Positions 46,044-55,096 are shown, counted from the first letter of the stretch. The stretch: DNA of 64,000 bases from Aquimarina pacifica (GCF_000520955.1 NZ_JACC01000038.1:1-64000); one strand, 5' to 3'. Notes: generated by a model from the sequence alone, not told the origin. Program-made: numbers and translations.

Positions 46044-47420
46044 CTATATTGTCATAGAAAACAATGTAGTTTCTGGTTTATTACGTTGTAATCGCAAATC
46101 AAAAGCCATGCAAATATTTCTAAGAAAAGGTTTCCCTTTTTTAAGAACCTTTATTTGAGAATCACCAATTTCTAATAATTCATCCTGCTCTAATTCTTGA
46201 AGATTCTGCAACACTTCTGGCAACTCTTTAAAATACAAATCACTATCACCCCAATCTGTTTCAAAATCGCACATTAGATTAAGAATATGACGTCTGATTA
46301 TATCATCCTCTTTGGTTAATATATGTCCCCTATATACAGGAATGATTCCTTCATTTACCAAATGCTGGTATTCATCGATTCCTTTTACATTTTGTGCAAA
46401 TCCATACCTACTATCACTGATTGCAGAAACTCCCAATCCAATCATCATTGAGGTTTTAGAAGTTGTATATCCCATAAAATTGCGGTGCATTGTTCTATTC
46501 TGCATTGATTGATATAAAGTATCTGTTTCTAAAGCAAAATGATCCATCCCTATTTCTATATAGCCTACCTCACTTAGCAGCTTTTTACCCATTTCATACT
46601 GTTGCCTTTTTTCTATTGCAGAAGGCAAATCTTTTTCATCAAACCCACGTTGCCCGTTTCCTTTTTTCCAGGGAACATGAGCATAACTATAAAATGCCAA
46701 TCTATCTGGCATCAATGTTTTTGTTTTATGTATCGTGGCCTTAATATCTTCTTTTGTTTGAAAAGGCAATCCGAAAATAATATCATGCCCCACAGAACTA
46801 TACCCTATCTCTCTAGCCATTTCTGTAACTTGCTTTACCTTCTCAAAAGGTTGTATACGATTAATTGCTTTCTGTACCGTTTCATTATAATCCTGTACAC
46901 CAAAACTTACTCTTCTAAAACCTACATCGTATAAAACTTGTAAATGATCTCGAGTGGTATTATTGGGGTGACCTTCGAAACTAAGCTCACAATGTTGTAC
47001 TTTATCTGATTTTCTGAATATTTCATTAACTAAATATGCTAGATTCTCTGAAGTAAAAAAAGTAGGAGTACCGCCTCCCAAATGTAATTCCTTAATTTTT
47101 GGTTTCTGTTCAAATACGTTCAAGTATAATTGCCACTCTTTCAAAATAGCTTGTATATATGGAATTTCTAGTTCATGTCGCTTCGTTATTCGTTTATGAC
47201 ATCCGCAAAACGTGCATAAACTTTCGCAAAACGGTAAATGAATATAGAGACTGATACCCTCTGAAGAATTTGTGGCTAAAAATGATTTTTTTACGGATAG
47301 TTTCCAATCTCTTAATGAAAATGTACTCATATCCCAATATGGTACTGTGGGATAACTTGTATATCTTGGACCTGCAATATTATACTTCGTAATTAAGTTA
47401 TTAATTAGGCTTGAATTCAT
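46044..47420 (-). CDS. hemN: Oxygen-independent coproporphyrinogen III oxidase
   Basis: Radical SAM enzyme that makes protoporphyrinogen without oxygen, supplying heme when oxygen is low. The 458 residues carry the iron-sulfur motif CESLCTFCGC (C65, C69, C72) and LGGGTPTF, and the length fits HemN rather than the shorter HemW. It follows a USP gene by 45 bases with no own box, so it is probably cotranscribed from the box at 48362. HemN is a classic FNR target. Confidence 0.93.
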   Translation of the reverse strand: MNSSLINNLITKYNIAGPRYTSYPTVPYWDMSTFSLRDWKLSVKKSFLATNSSEGISLYIHLPFCESLCTFCGCHKRITKRHELEIPYIQAILKEWQLYLNVFEQKPKIKELHLGGGTPTFFTSENLAYLVNEIFRKSDKVQHCELSFEGHPNNTTRDHLQVLYDVGFRRVSFGVQDYNETVQKAINRIQPFEKVKQVTEMAREIGYSSVGHDIIFGLPFQTKEDIKATIHKTKTLMPDRLAFYSYAHVPWKKGNGQRGFDEKDLPSAIEKRQQYEMGKKLLSEVGYIEIGMDHFALETDTLYQSMQNRTMHRNFMGYTTSKTSMMIGLGVSAISDSRYGFAQNVKGIDEYQHLVNEGIIPVYRGHILTKEDDIIRRHILNLMCDFETDWGDSDLYFKELPEVLQNLQELEQDELLEIGDSQIKVLKKGKPFLRNICMAFDLRLQRNKPETTLFSMTI

Positions 47421-47465
47421 ATTTTCTGTTATGTATTTGTCTATTTAAGAATCAAAATGATATCA

Positions 47466-48305
47466 CTATTCATGTAATACCAAAAAAGGGATGGTAATGT
47501 GGTAACTTATTTTTTCTATAGTGGGATGAAATAAAATTCGTTGAAAAAAATTGAGGTTTTTTGCAATCATGGTAATTAGACTAATATCTCTACTTTCTAC
47601 AAAACATTGCACAGCTTCTTCGATATTAGGATTGGATAAAAAATGAAAGCTATGTGTTATCTCCTCTCCGAGATAATTATTCAGAAAATCCTTATTCTTT
47701 TTCTGTAGTTTGGTCAACTCTTTTTCACTTTTGGCAATGTGTACAATTCGCAAAGCTCCGCAATTCATCTCCAGAATATTAGTAAGTGTATTTAATACCC
47801 GGCTTTTGTAAAAAATATTATAGTCTGTAGGAAATGCTATTTCTTTTGGTTTGACATATGTTGCTTTTTCAGGTATTACCAAAACAGGACATTTAACTTT
47901 AGTAATCACGTCACCCGTTTTACTACCAATGGTTTTTTCTTTTAAACCCGTGGCTCCTTTGGTCCCCATAACCATAAAATCTATTTTCTTCTCTGCAACT
48001 TGTTTTCTGATTGAATCAACAAAGAATACATACTCATGAACGGTAAAAAATGTATGCTTTGGATTGAGAGGTAATTTTTCACATTTTTTAAGTAAGTTCT
48101 CAAATTTTGCTGCTACACTTTCTTGTTCTTCATCACTAAAAAAAGAACTTGCAGATTGTAGGGATATACCATTGGTCACTCCTTCAAAAGGAGAAATATG
48201 CAATAGGTAAAAATTGCACTGATTTTTTTTAAAAAATGAGATTGCATAGAGAATAGCATTCCAGGAATTCTCTGAGAAATCAGTAGGTAAAAGAATATTT
48301 TTCAT
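47466..48305 (-). CDS. Universal stress protein, tandem UspA type
   Basis: A 279-residue USP. N-terminal half with MGTKGATGLKEKTIGSKTGDVI; the C-terminal half has NLNFFQRILFHPTIEKI in place of the loop, the most divergent form of the shared signature. It probably shares a transcript with hemN and has a perfect box-to--7 promoter. Confidence 0.92.
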   Translation of the reverse strand: MKNILLPTDFSENSWNAILYAISFFKKNQCNFYLLHISPFEGVTNGISLQSASSFFSDEEQESVAAKFENLLKKCEKLPLNPKHTFFTVHEYVFFVDSIRKQVAEKKIDFMVMGTKGATGLKEKTIGSKTGDVITKVKCPVLVIPEKATYVKPKEIAFPTDYNIFYKSRVLNTLTNILEMNCGALRIVHIAKSEKELTKLQKKNKDFLNNYLGEEITHSFHFLSNPNIEEAVQCFVESRDISLITMIAKNLNFFQRILFHPTIEKISYHITIPFLVLHE

Positions 48306-48330
48306 CCGTGCTTATACATTGTTTTATAAA

Positions 48331-48373
48331 CAAATGTATAAGGATTACTAAGGAGAAAATATGATATAAATCA
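48331..48373 (-). promoter_or_regulatory. CRP/FNR-type box and -7 element, USP-hemN operon
   Basis: On the minus strand: TGATTTATATCA (48362-48373), 23 bases, then TACATTTG, 25 bases before the USP start. Confidence 0.85.
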
Positions 48374-48496
48374 GTTTCAGAATACTTATTTTAAACTCAG
48401 CCTGTTTAGGAGGTTCTTATCATAAGGATTTGAGGCAAGAGAAGTAGGTTTTTGAACATCTAAAACGTGAATAATAAATCAATTTTGGTATATGTA

Positions 48497-49552
48497 TTAC
48501 TCAACCAACTCAAGTCCTTTGAGATCTATTATTCTAATATTTCTACCTTCTATCTCGATAAGCCCTTCTTTCTTAAACCCAGAAAGAGTGCGAATGAGAC
48601 TTTCTGTAGCAATCCCTGCAACACTGGCTAGGTCACTACGAGATATTTTTATCCCGTCTTCGATTTTTTTATTTAGTATCGCCGCAAACTGAAGTATCGT
48701 TTGTGCGGTTTTTTTTCGAACAGAACTATAAGCCATTTGCAGTAGTTGTTCTTTTATATCAGAAAGATTATCGGTGAGTAGCTCCATTAACTCTAATGAT
48801 ATAGTATTGCTTTTTTCAAGTATATCTTTTAGATGATTTTTTGATATCCCTGCTAATTCAACTTCTTCTACTGCACTCGCAGATTCTTGATACGGGATAT
48901 TATCTTTAAAAGAAGTAAATCCTAAAAAATCATCGGGTTTATATAATGCCGTAATGAGTTCCTTACCATTTTCATCCATTTTATGGGTTTTTAATACACC
49001 TTTGAGTATTAAAAATATCTTATTAGAGTGGTCTCCCTCTTTATATACAGGTGCTCCTTTTTTATAGGTAACGATTTCCCCATGATCGTCAAAAAAATTT
49101 TTCAATTCATGTAGATTTCTCAACCCATCATTTGATTCTTCGGGTGCACTTCTTTTTTCTGCAATAAGTTTAGAAATGATTGTAGCTTTTGCCAAACGGC
49201 TTTCTATAGCACTAATGAGTTCTTCTTCTTCAAAAGGTTTTGTGAGGTAATCATCTGCCCCGAGATCCATTCCTTTACGGATTTCTTTATGTTCTGTTTT
49301 TGCAGATAGGAATATAAAAGGTATTTGATTTGTTGTACTATTTTGAGATAACGCCTCTAAAACGCCATACCCATCAATTTCGGGCATCATAATATCGCAA
49401 ACAATAATATCAGGAGCTTGCCCTTGCGCATGCTCGATACCTACTTTTCCATTTGGTGCTGTGATTACTTTGTAATCAGATAATTCTAGTAACTCAGCTG
49501 TATTTTCGCGTAAAGCAGTATCATCTTCTATTAAAAGTATGGTTTTGGTCAT
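48497..49552 (-). CDS. Receiver-CRP/FNR fusion regulator
   Basis: A single protein of 351 residues joining a receiver domain (about 1-125, phosphoacceptor D53) to a cyclic-nucleotide-type fold (about 150-260) and a CRP HTH (about 275-350). The cAMP-pocket residues of CRP are changed: the position of E72 is Phe and that of R82 is Glu, so cAMP is unlikely to bind. There is only one Cys, so it is not an iron-sulfur FNR. The recognition helix keeps the Glu-x3-Arg pair (about 316 and 320) that reads TGA..TCA half-sites. The kinase gene overlaps by 4 bases. Likely regulator of the boxes in this window. Confidence 0.9.
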   Translation of the reverse strand: MTKTILLIEDDTALRENTAELLELSDYKVITAPNGKVGIEHAQGQAPDIIVCDIMMPEIDGYGVLEALSQNSTTNQIPFIFLSAKTEHKEIRKGMDLGADDYLTKPFEEEELISAIESRLAKATIISKLIAEKRSAPEESNDGLRNLHELKNFFDDHGEIVTYKKGAPVYKEGDHSNKIFLILKGVLKTHKMDENGKELITALYKPDDFLGFTSFKDNIPYQESASAVEEVELAGISKNHLKDILEKSNTISLELMELLTDNLSDIKEQLLQMAYSSVRKKTAQTILQFAAILNKKIEDGIKISRSDLASVAGIATESLIRTLSGFKKEGLIEIEGRNIRIIDLKGLELVE

Positions 49553-50694
49553 ATCTGATTAGTATTTATTGGTATTTGTACTGTAAATGTGCTTCCTTCA
49601 TTTTCGACACTTGTAAAAGTAATGGTACCTCCCAAATTTTCTAAATGACTTTTTACAATATTAAGTCCAATTCCTGTTCCTTGATCCAACAAAGCATTCT
49701 CTGCCCTAAAATATCGATTAAAAATAAACTTTTGCTCCTTATTAGGAATACCGATTCCTTGATCAATTATCTTAAACAAAAAGAAATTGTCCTTGGTACC
49801 GACCTGCAAATCAATAGTTGTGTTTTCGCCCGAATATTTGATAGCATTGCGTATTAGGTTCGTTAAAGAAAGCTCTAGTATTTTTTCATCAAAATGAATA
49901 GTATAATCATCAATATCCGATGGATATGTTATTTTTTGTCCATCCTTAAGCAACATATTTGCATCATAAACCACTTCATTGATCACTTTGCTCAACGGAA
50001 AAGCGCTAATTTTATAATTAACTTTTCCGGTATCCAGACGTTCTACAGATAAAAAATCAGTAAGAATATTATCTAGATACTTCACTTTATTCTTTATAAT
50101 TTTAAGATGTTTATCTCTTTTATCTTGTTGTTCTGTCTTTGTATATTTTCCTATTAATGTTGTTGATGTAAGAATTCCGCTAAGAGGTGTTTTAAATTCG
50201 TGAGAAACTAATGATAAAAACTTTGTTTTCAGCTCATTGAGTTCTTTTTCTTTTGCCAGTGCCTTTTTTAATCTTCCGGTTCGTTCTTCTACAGTTTTTT
50301 CTAATTTCTCAGTATAATATTTCCTATCGGTAATATCCATTACTAATGCCATAATAAAAGTCTTACCATAAATTTGAAAAGGACTTAAACCCGCCTCTAC
50401 TGGAAACGTTTTTTTACACTTACGAACACCATAAATTTCCCTTCCTCTCCCCATTTGACGTTTTTCAGAACTCTTTAAAAAGTTTTTAAAATGTCCTTCA
50501 TGACCGCCCCTGTACTCTTGAGGAATAAGGATATTAAGAGGTTGTCCTTTTAACTCTGTTTTTTCATATCCAAACATCTCATCTGCAGCACTATTTGTTG
50601 CGACAATAGTTTGTTGTTCATCTACAATAATTACACCTTCAGAAATGGCTTCTGAGAGAATGTCAAACGTATTTTCATTGGACTGAAGCATCAA
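49549..50694 (-). CDS. PAS histidine kinase, FixL-like
   Basis: Cytoplasmic sensor kinase of 381 residues with no obvious membrane segment: PAS domain (about 8-120), short coiled coil, then HisKA with SHEFKTP (H165) and HATPase (DQGIGIPN, GTGIGLNIV). In the PAS domain H65 (RGGHEGH) and R85 (GRGR) lie 20 residues apart, the same as the heme ligand H200 and distal R220 of Bradyrhizobium FixL, and the whole segment aligns. Heme-based oxygen sensing is inferred. It is cotranscribed with the receiver-CRP regulator. Confidence 0.9.
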   Translation of the reverse strand: MMLQSNENTFDILSEAISEGVIIVDEQQTIVATNSAADEMFGYEKTELKGQPLNILIPQEYRGGHEGHFKNFLKSSEKRQMGRGREIYGVRKCKKTFPVEAGLSPFQIYGKTFIMALVMDITDRKYYTEKLEKTVEERTGRLKKALAKEKELNELKTKFLSLVSHEFKTPLSGILTSTTLIGKYTKTEQQDKRDKHLKIIKNKVKYLDNILTDFLSVERLDTGKVNYKISAFPLSKVINEVVYDANMLLKDGQKITYPSDIDDYTIHFDEKILELSLTNLIRNAIKYSGENTTIDLQVGTKDNFFLFKIIDQGIGIPNKEQKFIFNRYFRAENALLDQGTGIGLNIVKSHLENLGGTITFTSVENEGSTFTVQIPINTNQI

Positions 50695-50907
50695 TTCGTT
50701 TTTGCTTATTTATGTACTGTGGTTGGTTTTGGTTGTCAATCGAGTAGGTTTTCTAAGTAAAAACTACATCCACAAAAATAACCTAAAATTAATAAAATAC
50801 GGATGTGTGTAATTTATTATTAGGAGCTGTTTTGAATAGTTTAACCAAAATTAAGAGTAAAACAAGATGATTTACTTTGACAAAAAACAATTAGAATTAT
50901 CGAGTAC

Positions 50908-50950
50908 TGATAATTGTCATAAAAATCTACATGCACAGGGTTTATTTTTA
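50908..50950 (+). promoter_or_regulatory. CRP/FNR-type box and -7 element, TerB-like gene
   Basis: TGATAATTGTCA (50908-50919), 23 bases, then TATTTTTA (50943-50950), 19 bases before the ATG at 50970. This supports that start and rules out an overlapping frame from 50867. Confidence 0.82.
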
Positions 50951-50969
50951 TGGCTTAAAATAAATTATC

Positions 50970-51380
50970 ATGAATACACATCAAAATCTAGGAATTACAT
51001 TTTACCAACATCTAGGAAAATTATTTTATGCGATTGCCGCAGCAGATAAAGTTGTCCGTTCGTCAGAACGTCAATCACTACAAGAATTTGTTCAATCTGT
51101 ATGGGTAACATTAGAAGATCAAGAAGATGAATTCGGTGATGATACTGCATATCAAATTGAAATTGTTTTTGATTGGTTGGATCACGAAGAACCAAGTACA
51201 GAATCATGTTTTAAAGAGTTTGAATCCTACTATATAAAGCATCCCTCATTTTTTTCCAAAAACATAAAACAACTTATTTGGGACACTGCCAACGCAATAG
51301 CAGATGCTTTTGCTGGTAAAAACAAATCAGAATTAACAATGCTTGGCAAGTTACATATCCTTTTTAATAGGGATCAGTAA
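50970..51380 (+). CDS. TerB-like protein
   Basis: A 136-residue helical protein with the TerB-like pattern IAAADKVVRSSERQSLQEFV, where the acidic residues bind metal in the family. TerB-type proteins are linked to stress and tellurite resistance, but this is a distant form. It is placed in the CRP/FNR-box set by its promoter. Monocistronic. Function in this setting unknown. Confidence 0.7.
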   Translation: MNTHQNLGITFYQHLGKLFYAIAAADKVVRSSERQSLQEFVQSVWVTLEDQEDEFGDDTAYQIEIVFDWLDHEEPSTESCFKEFESYYIKHPSFFSKNIKQLIWDTANAIADAFAGKNKSELTMLGKLHILFNRDQ

Positions 51381-51463
51381 AGTAATGCCGCAAAGAAAAA
51401 ACCAGAAGCTATAATCTGAGGTATATTTTCATTAATAAGGCTTCAAAAATGAACGTAGAAAAC

Positions 51464-51506
51464 TGATTTTTATCATAGTTTACGATTATATACTCCTCTA
51501 ATTTTA
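51464..51506 (+). promoter_or_regulatory. CRP/FNR-type box and -7 element, small membrane gene
   Basis: TGATTTTTATCA (51464-51475), 23 bases, then TAATTTTA (51499-51506), 24 bases before the ATG. Confidence 0.82.
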
Positions 51507-51530
51507 CTTCAAACTAAAAAAGATGAAATT

Positions 51531-51815
51531 ATGACACTTTATACAAAAATGACTGCAGATTTTTCAGAAAACTATATAGGAAACTCGGCTCTGGCTATTA
51601 TTCTTTCTACTTGTCTAGGGTCTGTAGCTATTATGACTACATTATCTCATGGAAATAGTTTTTTACAGATGTTCATGGTCTTCATTACAGTTGTACTATG
51701 TAGTGCTCATAATGCTGCAATTCTCACTGTGCAAAAACCGAAACTAGTTTTTGACCTCTTAATGATAAGCTTGATTGCCAATAGCTTAATCATTGTGGGC
51801 AATAGTCTATTTTAA
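51531..51815 (+). CDS. Small unknown membrane protein
   Basis: A 94-residue protein with about three hydrophobic helices (for example SALAIILSTCLGSVAIM and FMVFITVVLCSAHNAAIL). I do not recognise a family. Its position behind a full CRP/FNR-type promoter and before a clean terminator shows that it is a real, singly transcribed gene, probably made at low oxygen. Confidence 0.75.
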   Translation: MTLYTKMTADFSENYIGNSALAIILSTCLGSVAIMTTLSHGNSFLQMFMVFITVVLCSAHNAAILTVQKPKLVFDLLMISLIANSLIIVGNSLF

Positions 51816-51841
51816 TTTCTCATTACCCATATAACCGTTTT

Positions 51842-51879
51842 AATAAAGGTAGGCTTCATAGAAGTCTACCTTTATTCTT
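51842..51879 (+). terminator. Terminator after the small membrane gene
   Basis: A stem of about 16 bp, AATAAAGGTAGGCTTC with GAAGTCTACCTTTATT, including one G-T pair, with a 3-base loop and a short T-rich end. Confidence 0.85.
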
Positions 51880-51928
51880 ACTATATACCATCTTGCATAG
51901 ATAAATTAAGGGGTCTAATCTTATCTAC

Positions 51929-51971
51929 TGATCAATGTCATACTTTTTATGAACCAACAAAATTACATTTA
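51929..51971 (+). promoter_or_regulatory. CRP/FNR-type box and -7 element, lipoprotein gene
   Basis: TGATCAATGTCA (51929-51940), 23 bases, then TACATTTA (51964-51971). Because the -7 element lies after the ATG at 51949, it fixes the true start at 51991. Confidence 0.78.
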
Positions 51972-51990
51972 TAGAAAATTAAAAAGTACT

Positions 51991-52881
51991 ATGAAAACTC
52001 TTCTCTATATTATTTTGCCATTGTTTTTATACAATTGTAAAAACCAACCTTTACAAGAAAACACTCCCAATCAAACTAATGAATCTAGTACCATACAATC
52101 AAACAAGTCAATCATCGATACTATAGCCTTATTAGATGAAGAACCCATAGAATTTACCAAAGAGAAAATCAACCCCTTAAAAAAACAGAAATTAATCAAA
52201 TTATCTGATGATAAAGAACAACTCTCTACTCTAGTCATTGAAGAGAAACTATATAAAAAAAATGACTTCTACATACTAGATTATAAATACCCCCGTCTAA
52301 ATGAAGGTCTTGATACTGACTATGCAAGCTTTAATACTTTTTTTACCGAAAACTACCTTAACATAGAGGTTACGGAAAATGAAATTCTCGATGACAAATT
52401 TATATATTGTGATAGTGCAGGAGTTAGTAGATGTATGGATAAAAGAATTATTGATTATAAAATTTATGCTGCAAACGAACGATTAATTAGCGTACTGTTA
52501 TATAAAGAAAACTACTATTCTGGGATGAAACATTCTACCTATATGTTCGAATGCCTAAACTATGACCTTACTGATTATAATTTTAAGTATTTTGGAGATT
52601 TTTTTATCAATAACGCTGAAAAAAAAGTATTCAATATCATCAATAAAATTATAACAGCGCAAATCTATTCTGGAGAACTTTATATGGACTGTTGGGAAAT
52701 AGCTGAGGAAGATTTTCGAGTTTATAAAAATAATTTTGTGATCAACGATACTAACCTAGAATATTACTTCGACGATTGTATTATTTGTCCATCATATACA
52801 GGAACATACTCTATTTCAATTCCGATTACCGATGTAATGCATCTACTCAAAAAATATAATGCCCCTCAAAAACTACTATAG
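51991..52881 (+). CDS. Lipoprotein with DUF3298/RsiV-like C-terminal domain
   Basis: A 296-residue lipoprotein from the ATG at 51991 (MKTLLYI), with lipobox LFLYNC. An upstream ATG at 51949 would lie before the predicted -7 element and add 14 residues ahead of the signal peptide, so it is rejected. The C-terminal part (NLEYYFDDCIICPSYTGT and later ISIPITDV) resembles DUF3298, found in RsiV-type proteins. No sigma-factor partner is nearby. Role at the envelope under low oxygen is inferred from its promoter. Confidence 0.7.
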   Translation: MKTLLYIILPLFLYNCKNQPLQENTPNQTNESSTIQSNKSIIDTIALLDEEPIEFTKEKINPLKKQKLIKLSDDKEQLSTLVIEEKLYKKNDFYILDYKYPRLNEGLDTDYASFNTFFTENYLNIEVTENEILDDKFIYCDSAGVSRCMDKRIIDYKIYAANERLISVLLYKENYYSGMKHSTYMFECLNYDLTDYNFKYFGDFFINNAEKKVFNIINKIITAQIYSGELYMDCWEIAEEDFRVYKNNFVINDTNLEYYFDDCIICPSYTGTYSISIPITDVMHLLKKYNAPQKLL

Positions 52882-53261
52882 TAAATATATAACCTGAACA
52901 AGCCTAAAATATCTAAAAAAAACTAGTTTTTAATGTATACACCTGGACGATCTCATTTTAATTGTAACATCAGCTCCGTTTTATATATTTAATTGAAGAA
53001 ATTGATAAAAGATATTGCTCATTTGAGTTATACCAGTATTACCTTAAACTTACTAAAAAGCAAAACAAAAGTCCTTTAATCTAGACAAAACAGGAAAATC
53101 AAGCATGACCATCTTGCTACGGATTACTTTTATTTTGAAAAACAAACTACCTCCCTTTTTACTTAATAATTTTAACGTAAAATTGGTATTAAATGGATTC
53201 AAACCTATACATCTTTTGATTCTAAAAATTTTAAGTAGTATTGCATCTATAAACAACGTAA
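52882..53261. other. Non-coding gap before thioredoxin
   Basis: About 380 bases with no supported gene. A 67-codon frame on the minus strand (53053-53256) has no family pattern. No TGA-N6-TCA box with the correct spacing was found, so thioredoxin seems outside the box set. Confidence 0.5.
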
Positions 53262-53564
53262 ATGAAAAGTAATTTTAATTCAATAATTAAATCCGATGCT
53301 CCTGTACTCATAGATTTCTATGCAGATTGGTGCGGTCCCTGTAAAATGCTTGCGCCTATATTAAAACAAGTCAAAGATGAACTGGGAGATGCTATAAAAA
53401 TAGTAAAGATTGATGTAGATAAAAATCAACCTTTAGCAACTACCTATGCAGTGCGAGGTGTCCCAACTATGATTTTGTTTAAAAACGGAAAACAGCTCTG
53501 GCGTCAGTCTGGGGTTTTACAAAAAAATGAACTCCTATCCGTATTAAAAGGGCATTTAGAGTAG
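53262..53564 (+). CDS. Thioredoxin
   Basis: Small disulfide reductase, 100 residues, with the active site WCGPC (C24, C27), the DFYADWCGPCK segment and the cis-proline in GVPTMILF. No signal peptide, so cytoplasmic. Slightly short, beginning close to the first strand. It has no visible CRP/FNR box although its neighbours do. A hairpin terminator follows. Confidence 0.94.
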   Translation: MKSNFNSIIKSDAPVLIDFYADWCGPCKMLAPILKQVKDELGDAIKIVKIDVDKNQPLATTYAVRGVPTMILFKNGKQLWRQSGVLQKNELLSVLKGHLE

Positions 53565-53591
53565 AAAAATCAACTTATAAATGTTAACCAA

Positions 53592-53628
53592 TAAAGCTGA
53601 ACAATCTTATTGTTGTTCAGCTTTAATT
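53592..53628 (+). terminator. Terminator after thioredoxin
   Basis: A 13-bp stem TAAAGCTGAACAA with TTGTTCAGCTTTA, then T-rich sequence. It also stands before the convergent USP gene. Confidence 0.85.
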
Positions 53629-53653
53629 TTGGTTGATGAATTATATGATACTA

Positions 53654-54490
53654 TCAAATTTTCAAAGTAATCACGGGTATGTTGGTATGGTTTATTATAT
53701 CCTCCCCTATACTACCATTGAAGAAGTGGGATAAGCCCTTACGACCATGCGTTGGTATAATGATCATATCAGCATTTATTTTTTTACTATAACTAAAAAT
53801 TCCGCTTTCTACAGAGTAATCATTTTGAATAATTACATCGTTATACCTATCAAGATTACCTGCATCTGCTCTAAAAAGAAACTCTTTGATTGTCTCCTCT
53901 ATTTGATCCGAACTCCTAAAATTTTCTGCTGGAAGATTAACATACAATAAGTGTATATTAGGATTAAATAATTCGAGTAATTGAAGAGCCTTATGATAAG
54001 GTTTAAGATTCTCTATCTTAAAATCGCAAGCAAACACAACTTCTTTTATCCTAAATTCTTTCATCGGTTTCTTAATCACCAATACTGGCACTTCTGCAGT
54101 ACGTACTACCTTTTCTGTATTAGATCCAACAAAAACTTCACTTAACCCACTACTGCCATGCGAACCCATAACAATAAGATCTGCTTTCTTCTCTTTTGCT
54201 ACTTCATTGATCTCACTAAATATTTTATAATTTTGTACAGCTTTTGTTACTCTAATACCTGTTAGATAATCTTTATCCAGAAAAGTAGTAAATCTTTTTT
54301 CTGCTAATTTGATATAATAAATGGCTTCTGCCGCTTCCTGAGCTTCATCTTTAGTAAGAATCGCTTCAGATAAACCAAGCATATGTAATACAATAATTTC
54401 TGAATTCATTTGCTTGGCAATTATGGCTGCCACTTTTAACGCATATTCAGAATGTAATGAAAAGTCGATGGGTACAAGAATTTTTTTCAT
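53654..54490 (-). CDS. Universal stress protein with two intact nucleotide loops
   Basis: A 278-residue double USP unlike the other seven: both halves keep the ATP-type loop (MGSHGSSGLSEVFVGSNTEKVV and PTHGRKGLSHFFNGSIGEDI). It lacks the HSxxE signature of the others and seems to belong to a more widespread USP type. It still has the same CRP/FNR-type promoter. Confidence 0.93.
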   Translation of the reverse strand: MKKILVPIDFSLHSEYALKVAAIIAKQMNSEIIVLHMLGLSEAILTKDEAQEAAEAIYYIKLAEKRFTTFLDKDYLTGIRVTKAVQNYKIFSEINEVAKEKKADLIVMGSHGSSGLSEVFVGSNTEKVVRTAEVPVLVIKKPMKEFRIKEVVFACDFKIENLKPYHKALQLLELFNPNIHLLYVNLPAENFRSSDQIEETIKEFLFRADAGNLDRYNDVIIQNDYSVESGIFSYSKKINADMIIIPTHGRKGLSHFFNGSIGEDIINHTNIPVITLKI

Positions 54491-54508
54491 AGTAGATATA
54501 TTTTAAAA

Positions 54509-54551
54509 CAAAAGTATATGACTAGTTGCTTGAAAAATATGACCAAAATCA
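54509..54551 (-). promoter_or_regulatory. CRP/FNR-type box and -7 element, USP gene
   Basis: On the minus strand: TGATTTTGGTCA (54540-54551), 23 bases, then TACTTTTG, 18 bases before the start codon. Confidence 0.82.
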
Positions 54552-54595
54552 GGAAATTAGATATTTAGTAAACTAGTACATACGCGTTATTAGTA

Positions 54596-55096
54596 TTATA
54601 AAAATGCGCCATGTTCATTCATTTTGACACGAATAGTTTTATCACCATTTTCTAACTTTAACTTGTATGTTTTAGCCGCCCCTGCCTGATCATTATAATT
54701 AACAATATAAATATTCTTAGAAATTGCCCACCCCGGAAATCTTTTCACTATTGCCGCATAAATCGCTGCAGGTAGATTGCCTCCTTTGTACCTTTCGGCC
54801 GTCCTAATAACATTACCTTCTTTATCATATGCAGCCAGAATTTTTCCCTCCGGAATAAAAAATGTTACATGATATAAGTCATAATCATCTTGATAAAAAT
54901 CGGCTTCTTTTAGATTAAAAGTTGCTACTTGTCGCTTTATTAACTCCAAAGGGACCGATACTTCTTCAGAATCCACTTCACTAAGATATTTATAGTTTAT
55001 TGCAGAAATAAACACTTCTGATAATTGTTCTGTTTTCTGTGTAAACAAAGAAGAGGTTAACCCCAGAATAAGTATGCAAATTAGTACGTTTCTCAT
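54596..55096 (-). CDS. PepSY-like exported protein
   Basis: A predicted secreted or periplasmic protein of 166 residues from the ATG at 55096, with signal peptide MRNVLICILILGLTSSLF. A TTG at 55117 is rejected since it would lie at the transcription start. The C-terminal PepSY-like repeat contains AAIYAAIVKRFPGWAISK and a second strand pattern. Such proteins in Bacteroidota are of unknown function, perhaps binding peptides or inhibitors. Its promoter has a CRP/FNR-type box. Confidence 0.75.
   Translation of the reverse strand: MRNVLICILILGLTSSLFTQKTEQLSEVFISAINYKYLSEVDSEEVSVPLELIKRQVATFNLKEADFYQDDYDLYHVTFFIPEGKILAAYDKEGNVIRTAERYKGGNLPAAIYAAIVKRFPGWAISKNIYIVNYNDQAGAAKTYKLKLENGDKTIRVKMNEHGAFL

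Noticed and set aside
53053-53256. A 67-codon minus-strand frame before thioredoxin
   Set aside because: Basic, hydrophobic composition typical of translated AT-rich spacer, with no promoter or family pattern.
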